64,000 nucleotides of DNA from an uncultured Robinsoniella sp. (lineage in GTDB: Bacteria; Bacillota; Clostridia; Lachnospirales; Lachnospiraceae): NCBI GenBank assembly GCA_900539655.1, contig UQCR01000002.1, positions 124,001 to 188,000 of the forward strand, in the 5' to 3' direction. Positions within the stretch are counted from its first letter, which is position 1. Each line of letters begins with the position of its first letter. Under the pieces are notes generated by a model. That model did no database searches and was not told where the DNA came from. It saw only the letters and a list, made by a program, of their open reading frames with translations. Of this stretch, positions 51,166 through 60,538 are shown one piece after another. Made by a program: the position numbers and the translations under genes.

Positions 51166-52974
51166 ATGGCAGAATCAATGAAAGGCCTTAAGAGAACACA
51201 CAGATGTGCGGAGGTTACAAAGACCGATATTGGTACCGAGATCATTGCAATGGGCTGGGTACAGAAAAGGAGAAATCTTGGAAGTCTGATTTTCGTGGAT
51301 CTGAGAGACCGCTCAGGGATACTTCAGATTGTTTTTGATGAAAATGATATTGGTACAGAAGGTTTTGAAAAAGCTGGAAAACTGCGTAGTGAATTTGTAA
51401 TTGCAGTAAAAGGAATTTTAGAAAACCGTTCCGGAGCTGTAAATGAACATCTGGCTACAGGAGAGTGGGAGCTGCGGGCTACAGAACTGCGCATCCTTTC
51501 AGAGTCTGATACACCACCTTTCCCGGTAGAAGAAAATATCCAGACAAAGGATGAACTTCGTTTAAAATACCGCTATTTAGATCTTAGAAGACCAAATCTC
51601 CAGAGAAACCTGATGTTGAGAAGTAAGGTAGCCACTTCTGTGCGTACCTTCCTGGCAGAAGAAGGCTTTCTGGAAATTGAAACGCCGATTTTAATTAAAA
51701 GCACTCCGGAAGGAGCACGTGATTATCTGGTACCAAGCCGCGTACATCCCGGTAATTTTTATGCACTTCCACAGTCTCCTCAGTTATTTAAGCAGCTGCT
51801 GATGTGTTCTGGTTATGACCGTTACTTCCAGATTGCAAAATGCTTCCGCGATGAGGACTTAAGAGCAGACAGACAGCCGGAGTTTACACAGATCGATATG
51901 GAATTATCTTTTGTAGACATTGATGATGTCATTGAAGTGAACGAAAGGCTGCTTGCGAAGATCTTCAAGGAAGCAATTGGTATTGATGTTCCGCTTCCGA
52001 TACCGAGAATGACATGGCAGGATGCAATGGACCGTTATGGATCTGATAAGCCGGATATCCGTTTTGGCATGGAATTAAAAGATATCTCAGAAGTTGTAAA
52101 GGACTGCGGTTTTGTAGTATTTAAAGGAGCTCTTGACAACGGGGGAAGTGTACGGGGGATCAATGCCAAAGGGCAGGGAAGCATGCCTCGTAAGAAAATA
52201 GATGCACTGGTTGAATTCGCCAAAGGCTATGGTGCCAAAGGTCTTGCTTATCTGGTGATTAATCCGGATGGCACTTTTAAGTCCTCTTTTGCTAAATTTA
52301 TGACTGAAGAAGAGTTAAATGCTATAGTTGCGGCAATGGGTGGAGAACCCGGAGATTTATTACTTTTTGCAGCAGATAAAAATAAAGTTGTTTGGGATGT
52401 GTTAGGAAACCTTCGTCTCGAAATCGCAAGAAATATGGGCATCCTCTCCAAGGATGATTACAAATTCCTCTGGGTTACGGAGTTCCCGCTTCTGGAGTGG
52501 TCAGAAGAGCAGCAGCGCTTTGCGGCAATGCACCATCCGTTTACAATGCCGATGGAAGAAGATTTAGATAAGATCGATACAGATCCTGGATCTGTGAGAG
52601 CAAAAGCGTATGACATCGTTCTTAACGGAACCGAACTTGGAGGCGGAAGTGTGCGTATCTTCCAGAACGACATTCAGTCGAAGATGTTTGAAGTGCTGGG
52701 ATTCACCAAAGAACAGGCGGCAGAGCGTTTTGGATTCCTGCTTAATGCATTTAAATACGGAGTTCCGCCTCATGCCGGACTGGCTTACGGACTGGACAGA
52801 CTGATTATGCTGATGACAAAAGAAGACAGCATCCGCGAAGTAATTGCATTCCCGAAAGTGAAGGATGCATCCTGTCTGATGACCGGTGCACCGGGTATGG
52901 TGGATGAGAAACAGCTGGATGAATTGGAACTGGAAATAACAGCGCAACAGAATGAAGAAAAAGAAACTGAGTAA
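51166..52974 (+). CDS. aspS: Aspartate--tRNA ligase
   Basis: 602 aa from the ATG eight bases after GGAGG (two more ATG codons lie upstream in frame). OB-fold anticodon domain at the start (VTKTDIGTEIIAMGWVQKRR; FVDLRDRSGILQ), class II motif 2 IAKCFRDEDLRADRQPEFTQ, the bacterial GAD insertion (about 295-415) and motif 3 GVPPHAGLAYGLDRLIML. It charges tRNA-Asp, possibly also tRNA-Asn if the organism lacks asparaginyl-tRNA synthetase. A strong terminator follows. Confidence 0.96.
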   Translation: MAESMKGLKRTHRCAEVTKTDIGTEIIAMGWVQKRRNLGSLIFVDLRDRSGILQIVFDENDIGTEGFEKAGKLRSEFVIAVKGILENRSGAVNEHLATGEWELRATELRILSESDTPPFPVEENIQTKDELRLKYRYLDLRRPNLQRNLMLRSKVATSVRTFLAEEGFLEIETPILIKSTPEGARDYLVPSRVHPGNFYALPQSPQLFKQLLMCSGYDRYFQIAKCFRDEDLRADRQPEFTQIDMELSFVDIDDVIEVNERLLAKIFKEAIGIDVPLPIPRMTWQDAMDRYGSDKPDIRFGMELKDISEVVKDCGFVVFKGALDNGGSVRGINAKGQGSMPRKKIDALVEFAKGYGAKGLAYLVINPDGTFKSSFAKFMTEEELNAIVAAMGGEPGDLLLFAADKNKVVWDVLGNLRLEIARNMGILSKDDYKFLWVTEFPLLEWSEEQQRFAAMHHPFTMPMEEDLDKIDTDPGSVRAKAYDIVLNGTELGGGSVRIFQNDIQSKMFEVLGFTKEQAAERFGFLLNAFKYGVPPHAGLAYGLDRLIMLMTKEDSIREVIAFPKVKDASCLMTGAPGMVDEKQLDELELEITAQQNEEKETE

Positions 52975-52999
52975 ACATAATAACTGAGTTATATGAACG

Positions 53000-53061
53000 A
53001 TCCGGGCTGAGGACGGGAGTCATTTCACTGAAAATGATTCTGTGACAGCCTGGATTTTTTT
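53000..53061 (+). terminator. Terminator after aspS
   Basis: ATCCGGGCTG (53000-53009) pairs with CAGCCTGGAT (53046-53055) with one G-U pair; an inner stem TCATTT/AAATGA is present; seven T follow. The rest of the gap to 53336 is AT-rich with TATAAT at 53213-53218 as a possible -10; nothing else is clear. Confidence 0.8.
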
Positions 53062-53336
53062 GTGTTAGGAAGGATAGCAAAGGACTACACACATTATGCT
53101 GCTTACAAGTAACTCAATTCTAAGATCCGTCTCATAACAAAAATTGTTGTATCCAGTTAAATAGTAATGGGATGTGGTATATAAAAAAATATCCATTTAT
53201 GAGAAATTGTGTTATAATTTTATCGTGAAGTATGATGAAGATTTGATGAAAAAATGATGTCAGATTTTTATACTTCGGTACTGATAATAAATAAAATTCA
53301 ATGATCGTGGATACGGTCGGAAAGGGAACGTGAGCT

Positions 53337-56033
53337 ATGAAAAGATGGAAACAAGGTAAACGTATTATGAGTGTATTGATTTGTGCAACGCTAATTTCTA
53401 CTTCGGGATTCACAGCATTAGCAGATAATGCGCAAGCGAATAACGAGGCTGGGCAGACTGCGAATGTGGGAGTAGTCGAAAAGGGTGAGACGGAACCAGA
53501 ATCCGGGGAAGTTACAGAAGAATTGCAGAAATCCGCAGAAATCAAAACAGAAATGGCAACAGATACAGAAAACATAACTGATATAATTACGGAAGAAATA
53601 CCGGATACTGAGGATTTAACCCAGAGGGAAGAAAGGGAGACAAATGCTGTAGACCAGTTCGAAACAGATACACAGGCCATCATAACAGAGCCGGTTGATA
53701 TCATGCCGGAAGAGACGCAGAAGAAAAAGAGTGGTACCAGCCAATATGAAAATAACCAGCTTTATTTTGATGCCAATGGAGGAACGGTTAATCCGGACAG
53801 GAAGTCTGTTAAAACCGGTGACAAATATGGAGAACTGCCTATACCGTTAAAAGAAGGCTATAACTTTGCCGGATGGAGCACCGATAAAATAGGGAACTTT
53901 GTTACGTCCGAGACAGTATACAATTTGAAAGTGGATCAGAAATTATATGCTATTTGGAGATATGAAGATTTCTCAAGTAAATGGAATTATGATGTAAATG
54001 AAAAGACGAAGACGGCTACTCTTCGGAAATATATTGGCAGTGATCTCAATGTGGTTGTTCCGAATAAAGTAAAAATAAGTAATGCAGAGTATGCCATTGT
54101 GGTAGGAAAAACAGGTGATCGGGCGAAAAACGGAGTTTTTGCGAAAAACAGGCAGATAACATCTGTTAAGTTCGAAAGTGGGGTAAAGTTTGAAGATAAT
54201 AATATGCAGTATGCATTTGCAGGCTGTAGCAGGTTACAGTCGGTAACGGGTATCCCTGATAGCGTAGTAAATCTGAAAAGCGTATTTCAGGATTGCATTA
54301 GTATGGAAAAATTTAATGACTTGCCTCAGAATAAGAATATCAAAGATATCAGCAGTGCGTTTTACGGATGTACCGCGCTGAAAGAGGTGACTAATTTACC
54401 GGAGAGTGCTACTGATTTATCGTATATTTTTTCGGGATGTAAGAATTTATTGGAGATTCCGGACATACCTTCAAAGGCAGAGTATTTGAATGGAGCATTC
54501 GAGGGTTGCACCAGTATAACCAGGGCACCGGCATTTCCGGCAAGTGTTAAAGAGGTTATGTATGCTTTTTCAGGGTGCATCAATCTGGAAAAAGCACCAT
54601 CCATACCAAAGAAGGTTAAAAATATAGCAGGATACCTGAAAGACTGTGTAAAAGTTACGTCTGCACCGTCTATCCCATCAGGAGTCACAAATATGGAAGG
54701 GACTTTTTCTGGCTGTGAAAATCTCATAAAATCCCCTAAAATACCTTCAGGCGTTACGAATTTAAATGAGACTTTCGCAGGATGTAAGAAACTAAAGAAT
54801 GCACCAGTACTGCCAGGAAATGTAAAAAGTTTATTTTACACGTTTTCTGATTGTACCAGTATGGAAGATGCACCAAAGATTCCGGAGAAAGTAAGAGATT
54901 TAACAAATACATTCAGTGGATGTGAAAGTTTAAAGAAGGCTCCGTCTATACCAAAAGGGGTTAAGTCTTTGTATATGACATTCTATAATTGCAAGAGTTT
55001 AACGAAGACACCATCCATACCCAGTGGTGTGAAAGAGATGGTTCGTACATTTCAGGAGTGCAGTTCCTTAATCACAGTAACCGAAATTCCGGATTCCGTG
55101 ACGGCTATGCGCTATACGTTTTATAGATGCAGTAACTTATCTCAGGTTTATGCAATCTCAAATAATGCTAGAGACATGTTGGGCACTTTTGCAGGCTGCA
55201 CCAGCTTACGCCAGGCTCCGGATATACCGAAGAGTGTTTATAATATGATACGTACATTCGACGGCTGTGTTAATCTTCAAGGGAAACTTACTATTAATGC
55301 CGATTTGAGAAAACCGATCTATGAAGATGCGATGTATGGGGAAGACGATGAAATAGATGGATTAGAAGCTTACTTTAACGCTTTTCAGAATGCTGGAATT
55401 AATGGATCAGGCCTGACGCTTGATTACGGTAAGAATTGCAGGAACATCAGCAAAATAGTGGAGTCAAAAGGCAGCGGTAACGATAAGGTGAAAAAGGGTA
55501 ATAGGGTGACAATACCGTCTAAAATGGATTATGTACTTAAGTTTAACGGAAACGGCGGTAAATCCAGTAAAGATTCTAAGACGATTAAATACGGCTCACT
55601 CTATGGTACCCTGCCATCTGCCAAACGAGCAGGATACGAGTTTAAAGGATGGTATACGAAGAAAAAGGGCGGAAGTAAAATTACATCTGATAAAAAGATT
55701 AAATCAGCAAAGAACCGTACAGTTTATGCCCAGTGGACTAAGGTTAAAGTGAAAAAGGTATCCGGGATCAGCCTGACCAGTACAACGAAAACCCAGATGG
55801 TTGTATCAATAAAAGGGGTAAAGGGCGCAAAGGGACATCAGATCCTCTATGCAACGAATTCTTCTTTTACAAAGAATAAAAAGACCCTGAATACAGGGCT
55901 GCTGAATAAGACAGTGAAAAAGCTGAAAAGCGGAACCAGGTATTATGTTAAAGTACGTGCTTACAAAATGGACTCTGCCGGTAAGCGGATTTACGGCTCT
56001 TACAGTAGTGCGGCAAAGATAAAAGTAAAATAA
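53337..56033 (+). CDS. Secreted leucine-rich-repeat surface protein with InlB-B repeats and Fn3-like end
   Basis: 898 aa. Signal peptide at 1-29 (MSVLICATLISTSGFTALAD), a Thr/Glu-rich stretch to about 135, an InlB-B (Listeria-Bacteroides) repeat at about 141-207 (LYFDANGGT; GYNFAGWST; LYAIW), then about 16 leucine-rich-type repeats of 23 residues from about 280 to 655 (consensus xIPxxVxxLxxTFxGCxxLxxAP), a second InlB-B repeat about 731-800, and a basic Fn3-like domain to the end. No LPXTG anchor or membrane tail, so it is free or held through its basic C-terminus. BspA-like repeats usually mediate adhesion. Each repeat carries one Cys at the same place. Confidence 0.88.
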   Translation: MKRWKQGKRIMSVLICATLISTSGFTALADNAQANNEAGQTANVGVVEKGETEPESGEVTEELQKSAEIKTEMATDTENITDIITEEIPDTEDLTQREERETNAVDQFETDTQAIITEPVDIMPEETQKKKSGTSQYENNQLYFDANGGTVNPDRKSVKTGDKYGELPIPLKEGYNFAGWSTDKIGNFVTSETVYNLKVDQKLYAIWRYEDFSSKWNYDVNEKTKTATLRKYIGSDLNVVVPNKVKISNAEYAIVVGKTGDRAKNGVFAKNRQITSVKFESGVKFEDNNMQYAFAGCSRLQSVTGIPDSVVNLKSVFQDCISMEKFNDLPQNKNIKDISSAFYGCTALKEVTNLPESATDLSYIFSGCKNLLEIPDIPSKAEYLNGAFEGCTSITRAPAFPASVKEVMYAFSGCINLEKAPSIPKKVKNIAGYLKDCVKVTSAPSIPSGVTNMEGTFSGCENLIKSPKIPSGVTNLNETFAGCKKLKNAPVLPGNVKSLFYTFSDCTSMEDAPKIPEKVRDLTNTFSGCESLKKAPSIPKGVKSLYMTFYNCKSLTKTPSIPSGVKEMVRTFQECSSLITVTEIPDSVTAMRYTFYRCSNLSQVYAISNNARDMLGTFAGCTSLRQAPDIPKSVYNMIRTFDGCVNLQGKLTINADLRKPIYEDAMYGEDDEIDGLEAYFNAFQNAGINGSGLTLDYGKNCRNISKIVESKGSGNDKVKKGNRVTIPSKMDYVLKFNGNGGKSSKDSKTIKYGSLYGTLPSAKRAGYEFKGWYTKKKGGSKITSDKKIKSAKNRTVYAQWTKVKVKKVSGISLTSTTKTQMVVSIKGVKGAKGHQILYATNSSFTKNKKTLNTGLLNKTVKKLKSGTRYYVKVRAYKMDSAGKRIYGSYSSAAKIKVK

Positions 56034-56035
56034 AT

Positions 56036-56072
56036 AAAAATGGAAACTGCGGTTTTTGCAGTTTCCATTTTT
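56036..56072. terminator. Bidirectional terminator between the LRR gene and the lipoprotein gene
   Basis: TGGAAACTGC (56041-56050) pairs perfectly with GCAGTTTCCA (56058-56067), flanked by AAAAA and TTTTT. The two genes converge on it. Confidence 0.85.
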
Positions 56073-56078
56073 ATATGT

Positions 56079-57185
56079 CTATGAAGCTTCTTCGCTTTCC
56101 GGCTGGCTGAACGCTGAAACTGCGGAACTGATATCTCCAAGAAGGGCATCAGAAAAGCCGTCATTGAGTTGAAGAACCCAGCTGGAGCCGTCATTTACCA
56201 GTTTCAGATTGATATTCTTGGTCAGTGACTGTTTGTTTCCTTTTAAGGCTTCCAGGAGATAGGAAGAAGTCTTGTCCGATAATTCTGAATCGGTAGCCCG
56301 GATTGCGGCGGTTGTATTGGCATATTTCATAAGCAGGTTACGATATGTATGAAGCACACTTTCCAGATCCAGGCTGGTGATATCCACATTGACAGTTGCA
56401 TAATTATCGTCTTGTGTGGAACTGTGTACCTTGTAATCAAAATATTTCTCAATCTGGGATGCCAATGCCAGGTCAATTTCCGGATAGATTTTATTGCCGG
56501 TGGCAAAAATATCTTCCATTCCCAGGTACTGTACCCAGTCTTTAGCATTCAGCTTTTTAAAACTGTCCATATAAATGGACAAAACCTCTTCGGGGGTGAT
56601 CAGATAAGGATCTTTTAACTGAGAAACGAAACCGCTGACCAGGGCGTCTTCTAATTCCGGGGAATTGTCAATAGACCAGACATCGTCATTTTGGGTAAGG
56701 GTAATTTCAGCATCTGTAGTGATCAGGTCATAGGTGTTTCTGGATAAAAAATTGTGTAATAAAGTGAAATAGGGAGTTAAACCGGAGATTTCCTGGGATT
56801 CATTCTCTAAGGAAGCACTTTGGGCGATTAAGGCTTTGCAAAGATCCCTTGCCAGTGCATTCGTATCAAGATTTTTGATTTCGACGGCAACAGTCGCATG
56901 ATCGCCGTCAATTTTTGTCGATTTGATTTTGTAAGTAAAGTTCTTGAAAAATAATTTAATGGTTTTTGCTGCTTCCGGGCTGATCTCTTCAGAGCTGGAA
57001 TGGGTATGTATCATATCTTCATAGGAAATGAAAGACTTGATCGTATTTTCATCCAGGTTCTGGATCAGATTAAGTTCTTTTTTTACGGTTTTTTTGGGTG
57101 CACTGTCCGTACAGCCTGAGAGAGGGACAAATATCACACATAAAAAAAGTACAGATAATAACAATCTGATAGAATGTTTCTTCAT
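56079..57185 (-). CDS. Lipoprotein with an internally duplicated domain
   Basis: 368 aa from the ATG with AAAGGAG upstream (the open frame extends 11 codons earlier). Lipobox LSGC with Cys25. Two copies of an about 150-residue domain follow (about 45-205 and 205-355), each ending in a strand such as DVWSIDNS or SSWVLQLND and containing TVAVEIKNLD or ATVNVDITSLD; the pattern resembles NTF2-like/DUF5105-type extracellular domains. No catalytic motif is visible. It is co-transcribed with the DUF1294 gene 11 bases upstream. Function unknown. Confidence 0.78.
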   Translation of the reverse strand: MKKHSIRLLLSVLFLCVIFVPLSGCTDSAPKKTVKKELNLIQNLDENTIKSFISYEDMIHTHSSSEEISPEAAKTIKLFFKNFTYKIKSTKIDGDHATVAVEIKNLDTNALARDLCKALIAQSASLENESQEISGLTPYFTLLHNFLSRNTYDLITTDAEITLTQNDDVWSIDNSPELEDALVSGFVSQLKDPYLITPEEVLSIYMDSFKKLNAKDWVQYLGMEDIFATGNKIYPEIDLALASQIEKYFDYKVHSSTQDDNYATVNVDITSLDLESVLHTYRNLLMKYANTTAAIRATDSELSDKTSSYLLEALKGNKQSLTKNINLKLVNDGSSWVLQLNDGFSDALLGDISSAVSAFSQPESEEAS

Positions 57186-57196
57186 GAGAGTCTCCT

Positions 57197-57466
57197 TTAA
57201 AAAATAAAATAGTAACAAATAATTCCGGCTGCCTGCAAAATTAATATAGCAGGAATTCCAATCACAAATGACCGGTGTTTTGTCTTATGTCTAAAAAAAT
57301 ACATACCACACAGGGAACCGATACTTCCGCCAGCCAGGGCGATTAGAAAAAGTGTCCGTTCCTTTATGCGCCATTTGCCGCGCTTTGCTTTGCTCTTATC
57401 CAGACCCATAATAAAGAAACCTGTAAGATTGATCAGAATAAGGTAAAATGTTGTAATTGAATACAT
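57197..57466 (-). CDS. DUF1294 family small membrane protein
   Basis: 89 aa with about three hydrophobic segments. The DUF1294 core is present: GLDKSKAKRGKWRIKERTLF, then LAGGSIGSLCGMYFFRHKTK. The family is widespread in bacteria with no defined function. AAAGGAT precedes the ATG. It is the first gene of a two-gene unit with the lipoprotein. Confidence 0.88.
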   Translation of the reverse strand: MYSITTFYLILINLTGFFIMGLDKSKAKRGKWRIKERTLFLIALAGGSIGSLCGMYFFRHKTKHRSFVIGIPAILILQAAGIICYYFIF

Positions 57467-57575
57467 GTGAAATCCTTTCGACAGTATTTGACAAATTTAG
57501 TAATAAGTTTCATCTCATACTGAATCTGTGTCATCTACTATAGTTTATACGAAAAAAGGCAGATTGTCAAACCTC

Positions 57576-57604
57576 TTGACAATTTTTGAAAAAACCGATA
57601 TATT
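57576..57604 (+). promoter_or_regulatory. Promoter of glyA
   Basis: TTGACA (57576-57581), 17 bases, TATATT (57599-57604), 41 bases before the ATG. The short leader leaves no room for a riboswitch. Confidence 0.75.
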
Positions 57605-57644
57605 AATACTGCAATGTGTTAAAATATCTTAGGAGGATTTAAGT

Positions 57645-58883
57645 ATGTATTCACTGGATGAAGTAAGGTCAGTAGACCCAGAAGTGGCATCGGCAATTGA
57701 AGCAGAACAAGAGCGGCAGAACAGCCACATAGAGTTGATAGCATCAGAAAACTGGGTTAGCAAAGCGGTAATGGCGGCAATGGGAAGTCCGCTGACAAAC
57801 AAATATGCAGAAGGGTATCCGGGAAAGCGTTATTACGGCGGATGCGAATGTGTGGATGTTGTTGAGAATCTGGCCATAGAAAGAGCAAAAGAGATTTTTG
57901 GATGTACTTATGCAAATGTGCAGCCCCATTCCGGAGCACAGGCTAATATGGCTGTATTTTTTGCAATGTTAAAGCCAGGGGATACCGTGATGGGAATGAA
58001 TCTCGCACACGGCGGACATCTGACACACGGAAGCCCGGCTAATATGTCCGGCGCATATTTTAATGCAGTTCCTTATGGAGTAAACGATGAAGGGTTCATT
58101 GATTATGAAGAAGTAAGAAGAATTGCCCTGGAATCAAAGCCCAAAATGATAGTTGCAGGTGCTAGCGCATATGCAAGAACCATCGACTTTAAGAAGTTCC
58201 GTGAGATTGCAGATGAAGTAAATGCATATCTGATGGTGGATATGGCACATATTGCAGGACTTGTTGCAGCCGGTGTTCATCCAAGCCCAATCCCATACGC
58301 TGATGTAGTAACGACAACTACCCACAAGACACTTCGCGGACCACGTGGTGGTTTGATTTTATGCAGTGAAGAAACAGCTAAAAAATTCAACTTCAATAAA
58401 GCAGTATTCCCTGGAATCCAGGGAGGCCCCCTTATGCATGTGATTGCAGCAAAAGCAGTCTGCTTTAAAGAAGCATTATCCGATGAATATAAAGAATATC
58501 AGAGAAATATAGTTAAAAATGCCCAGGCACTGAGCAAGGGGCTGATGAGCCGCGGAATTAAGATTGTATCCGGAGGAACAGACAATCATCTGATGCTGGT
58601 TGATTTATCCGTTCTTGGACAGACCGGTAAAGCAGTTGAGAAGATTTTAGACAGTGTAAATATCACCTGTAATAAGAATACAATTCCAAATGATCCCCAG
58701 TCAGCATTTGTGACAAGCGGTGTAAGGCTTGGAACACCTGCAGTTACTGCAAGAGGCATGGTAGAAGCTGATATGGATGTGATTGCAGATGCAATTGCTA
58801 TGATGCTTCAGTCACCGGAAGAAAACCATGACAAAGCTTTAGCACTTGTACAGAGTCTGACCGAAAAATATCCATTAGCATAA
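57645..58883 (+). CDS. glyA: Serine hydroxymethyltransferase
   Basis: 412 aa, usual length. HIELIASENWVSKAVMAAMGS, KYAEGYPGKRYYGGC, and the PLP lysine in TTTTHKTLRGPRGG. It converts serine and tetrahydrofolate to glycine and methylene-THF, supplying one-carbon units and glycine for the purine genes also found in this window. AGGAGG precedes the ATG and a 14-pair terminator follows. Confidence 0.97.
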   Translation: MYSLDEVRSVDPEVASAIEAEQERQNSHIELIASENWVSKAVMAAMGSPLTNKYAEGYPGKRYYGGCECVDVVENLAIERAKEIFGCTYANVQPHSGAQANMAVFFAMLKPGDTVMGMNLAHGGHLTHGSPANMSGAYFNAVPYGVNDEGFIDYEEVRRIALESKPKMIVAGASAYARTIDFKKFREIADEVNAYLMVDMAHIAGLVAAGVHPSPIPYADVVTTTTHKTLRGPRGGLILCSEETAKKFNFNKAVFPGIQGGPLMHVIAAKAVCFKEALSDEYKEYQRNIVKNAQALSKGLMSRGIKIVSGGTDNHLMLVDLSVLGQTGKAVEKILDSVNITCNKNTIPNDPQSAFVTSGVRLGTPAVTARGMVEADMDVIADAIAMMLQSPEENHDKALALVQSLTEKYPLA

Positions 58884-58892
58884 ATTTATAAG

Positions 58893-58941
58893 AAACCACT
58901 TTTTCCAGAATAAGCAGCAAATTCAGGAAAAGGTGGTTTTT
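58893..58941 (+). terminator. Terminator after glyA
   Basis: AAACCACTTTTTCC (58893-58906) pairs with GGAAAAGGTGGTTT (58926-58939) with one T-G pair, then T. Confidence 0.85.
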
Positions 58942-58970
58942 GAATTTTATGTGAAATTAATGAATTCTTA

Positions 58971-58999
58971 ATGACACACATAGTGGCAGGTGGTATAAT
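58971..58999 (+). promoter_or_regulatory. Promoter of the exporter operon
   Basis: ATGACA (58971-58976), 17 bases, TATAAT (58994-58999), 31 bases before the first adaptor gene. Confidence 0.7.
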
Positions 59000-59030
59000 C
59001 AACATTATTATGGGTTTATGGAGGTAAACA

Positions 59031-60521
59031 ATGGATAAGAAGAAAAAGAAACTTATAATTGTTATAACAGTTATCCTGGTTTTGGCAGTGATAGGTTTAG
59101 CGATATGGTTTTTCAAATTCAGAGGGACAGGTACCGCTTCGGGTAAGAATGCCGTATATGTGGATTCCGTGGCAAATCTGGCAGGGTTATCCAGCGGAGA
59201 TGGCTTAAACGGAAGATATTCCGGTGTTATAGAGCCGCAGCAAACCTGGAAAATTGAAGTGTCCCAGGATAAGAAAATAAAGGAGATCTATGTGGAAGAG
59301 GGGCAGGAGGTTAAAATAGGAGATAAGCTATTTACCTATGATACCCAGGAATCCGAAGACAGCCTGAATCAGGCACAGATAGATCTGGAACGTATACAGT
59401 CGGACATTGATACGGCTAATAATAATATTGCTGAACTGGAAAAAGAGAAGAAAGAAGCCGGCGCAGATGAGCAGCTGAGCTATACAACCCAGATTCAGAC
59501 TGCGCAGAACTCAGTAAAGCGCTCTGAATATGAAAAGAAAACCAAAGCAGTGGAAATTGAAAATCTGAAAAAGACCATTGCAAATGCGGACGTGATGAGT
59601 GAAATAGCAGGTGTGGTAAAATCCATTAATAAAGATGGCACTGCTACAACAAGCACAGGAGAAGCAGAACCGTTCATGACCGTACTGGCAACCGGCGATT
59701 ACCGGGTTAAAGGAAAAGTCAATGAACAGAATATGTCCTCTATTATTGAAGGAAATCCGGTTATTATCCGTTCCAGAGTGGATGAGAATAAAACATGGAA
59801 GGGAACACTTACATCAGTAGAGACAGACAAACCGGAATCCAGCCAGAACAGTATGTACATGAGCAGCGGAAGTTCGGATACGACCTCCAGTAACTATCCG
59901 TTTTATGTAGTTTTGGATTCTGCTGACGGTTTAATGCTGGGTCAGCATGTTTACATTGAAATGGATAACGGACAGGAAGACCGTAAAGACGGAATTTGGC
60001 TTGACAGCTATTATCTGATCCTGGATGAAGAAAAACCGGAAGAAGCCTATGTTTGGGCGGCAGACGGAAAGGATAAAATAGAGAAACGAAAAGTTACTCT
60101 TGGAGAATTTGATGAAGATCTGCAGAAATATCAGATTACAGAAGGATTAGCAGCAGAGGATTACATTGCTTATCCAGATGATACCATAGAAGATGGAGCG
60201 CCTGTCACCAGAAACATCAATGATCTTGCCGGACAGAATGGTGAAGACGGTGAAGGAGGCGGCGACAGCGATCTTCAGGGTGGTGAAGGCGTTATGCCGG
60301 GAGGAAGCATGAACGGCGACAGCGGAGCTGGCAGTATGGATATGCAGAGCTTTGACGAAAATGATGCTGGTGATGAAAGTGGTTCGGTGAATATTGCGCC
60401 CGGAGATGAAGAAGGACCAGATGATGCAATGGATGAAAATGATGCTGAAGGAAGCGTATCAGCGCCGGGACCTGTAACAATTGAAGGTGATGGTTCTGCT
60501 CCGGCTTCAGCAGGCAATTAA
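59031..60521 (+). CDS. Membrane-fusion/adaptor protein (HlyD/MacA-like), adaptor 1
   Basis: 496 aa. One N-terminal membrane anchor (about 8-28), a barrel-sandwich start (GVIEPQQTWKIEVSQ; EEGQEVKIGDKLFTYD), a coiled-coil hairpin (about 112-185), its return (MSEIAGVVKSINKDG) and a beta-barrel domain (YRVKGKVNEQNMSSIIEG). Residues from about 398 onward form a Gly/Asp/Glu-rich tail with almost no basic residues. It should link the ABC exporter to the cell wall side. First gene of the operon, 17 bases before the ATPase. Confidence 0.88.
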   Translation: MDKKKKKLIIVITVILVLAVIGLAIWFFKFRGTGTASGKNAVYVDSVANLAGLSSGDGLNGRYSGVIEPQQTWKIEVSQDKKIKEIYVEEGQEVKIGDKLFTYDTQESEDSLNQAQIDLERIQSDIDTANNNIAELEKEKKEAGADEQLSYTTQIQTAQNSVKRSEYEKKTKAVEIENLKKTIANADVMSEIAGVVKSINKDGTATTSTGEAEPFMTVLATGDYRVKGKVNEQNMSSIIEGNPVIIRSRVDENKTWKGTLTSVETDKPESSQNSMYMSSGSSDTTSSNYPFYVVLDSADGLMLGQHVYIEMDNGQEDRKDGIWLDSYYLILDEEKPEEAYVWAADGKDKIEKRKVTLGEFDEDLQKYQITEGLAAEDYIAYPDDTIEDGAPVTRNINDLAGQNGEDGEGGGDSDLQGGEGVMPGGSMNGDSGAGSMDMQSFDENDAGDESGSVNIAPGDEEGPDDAMDENDAEGSVSAPGPVTIEGDGSAPASAGN

Positions 60522-60538
60522 GAAATGGAGGCAACAAA

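Noticed and set aside
52564..52947. 127-codon minus-strand frame opposite aspS
   Set aside because: Within a clear aspartyl-tRNA synthetase; His/Cys-rich composition is antisense noise.
53132..53704. 190-codon minus-strand frame opposite the LRR gene start
   Set aside because: Opposite a Thr/Glu-rich region, giving Ser/Val-rich nonsense; no ribosome site; the forward gene has signal peptide and domains.
57605..57644. Glycine or folate riboswitch before glyA
   Set aside because: Only about 35 bases lie between the promoter and the start codon; too short for either aptamer.
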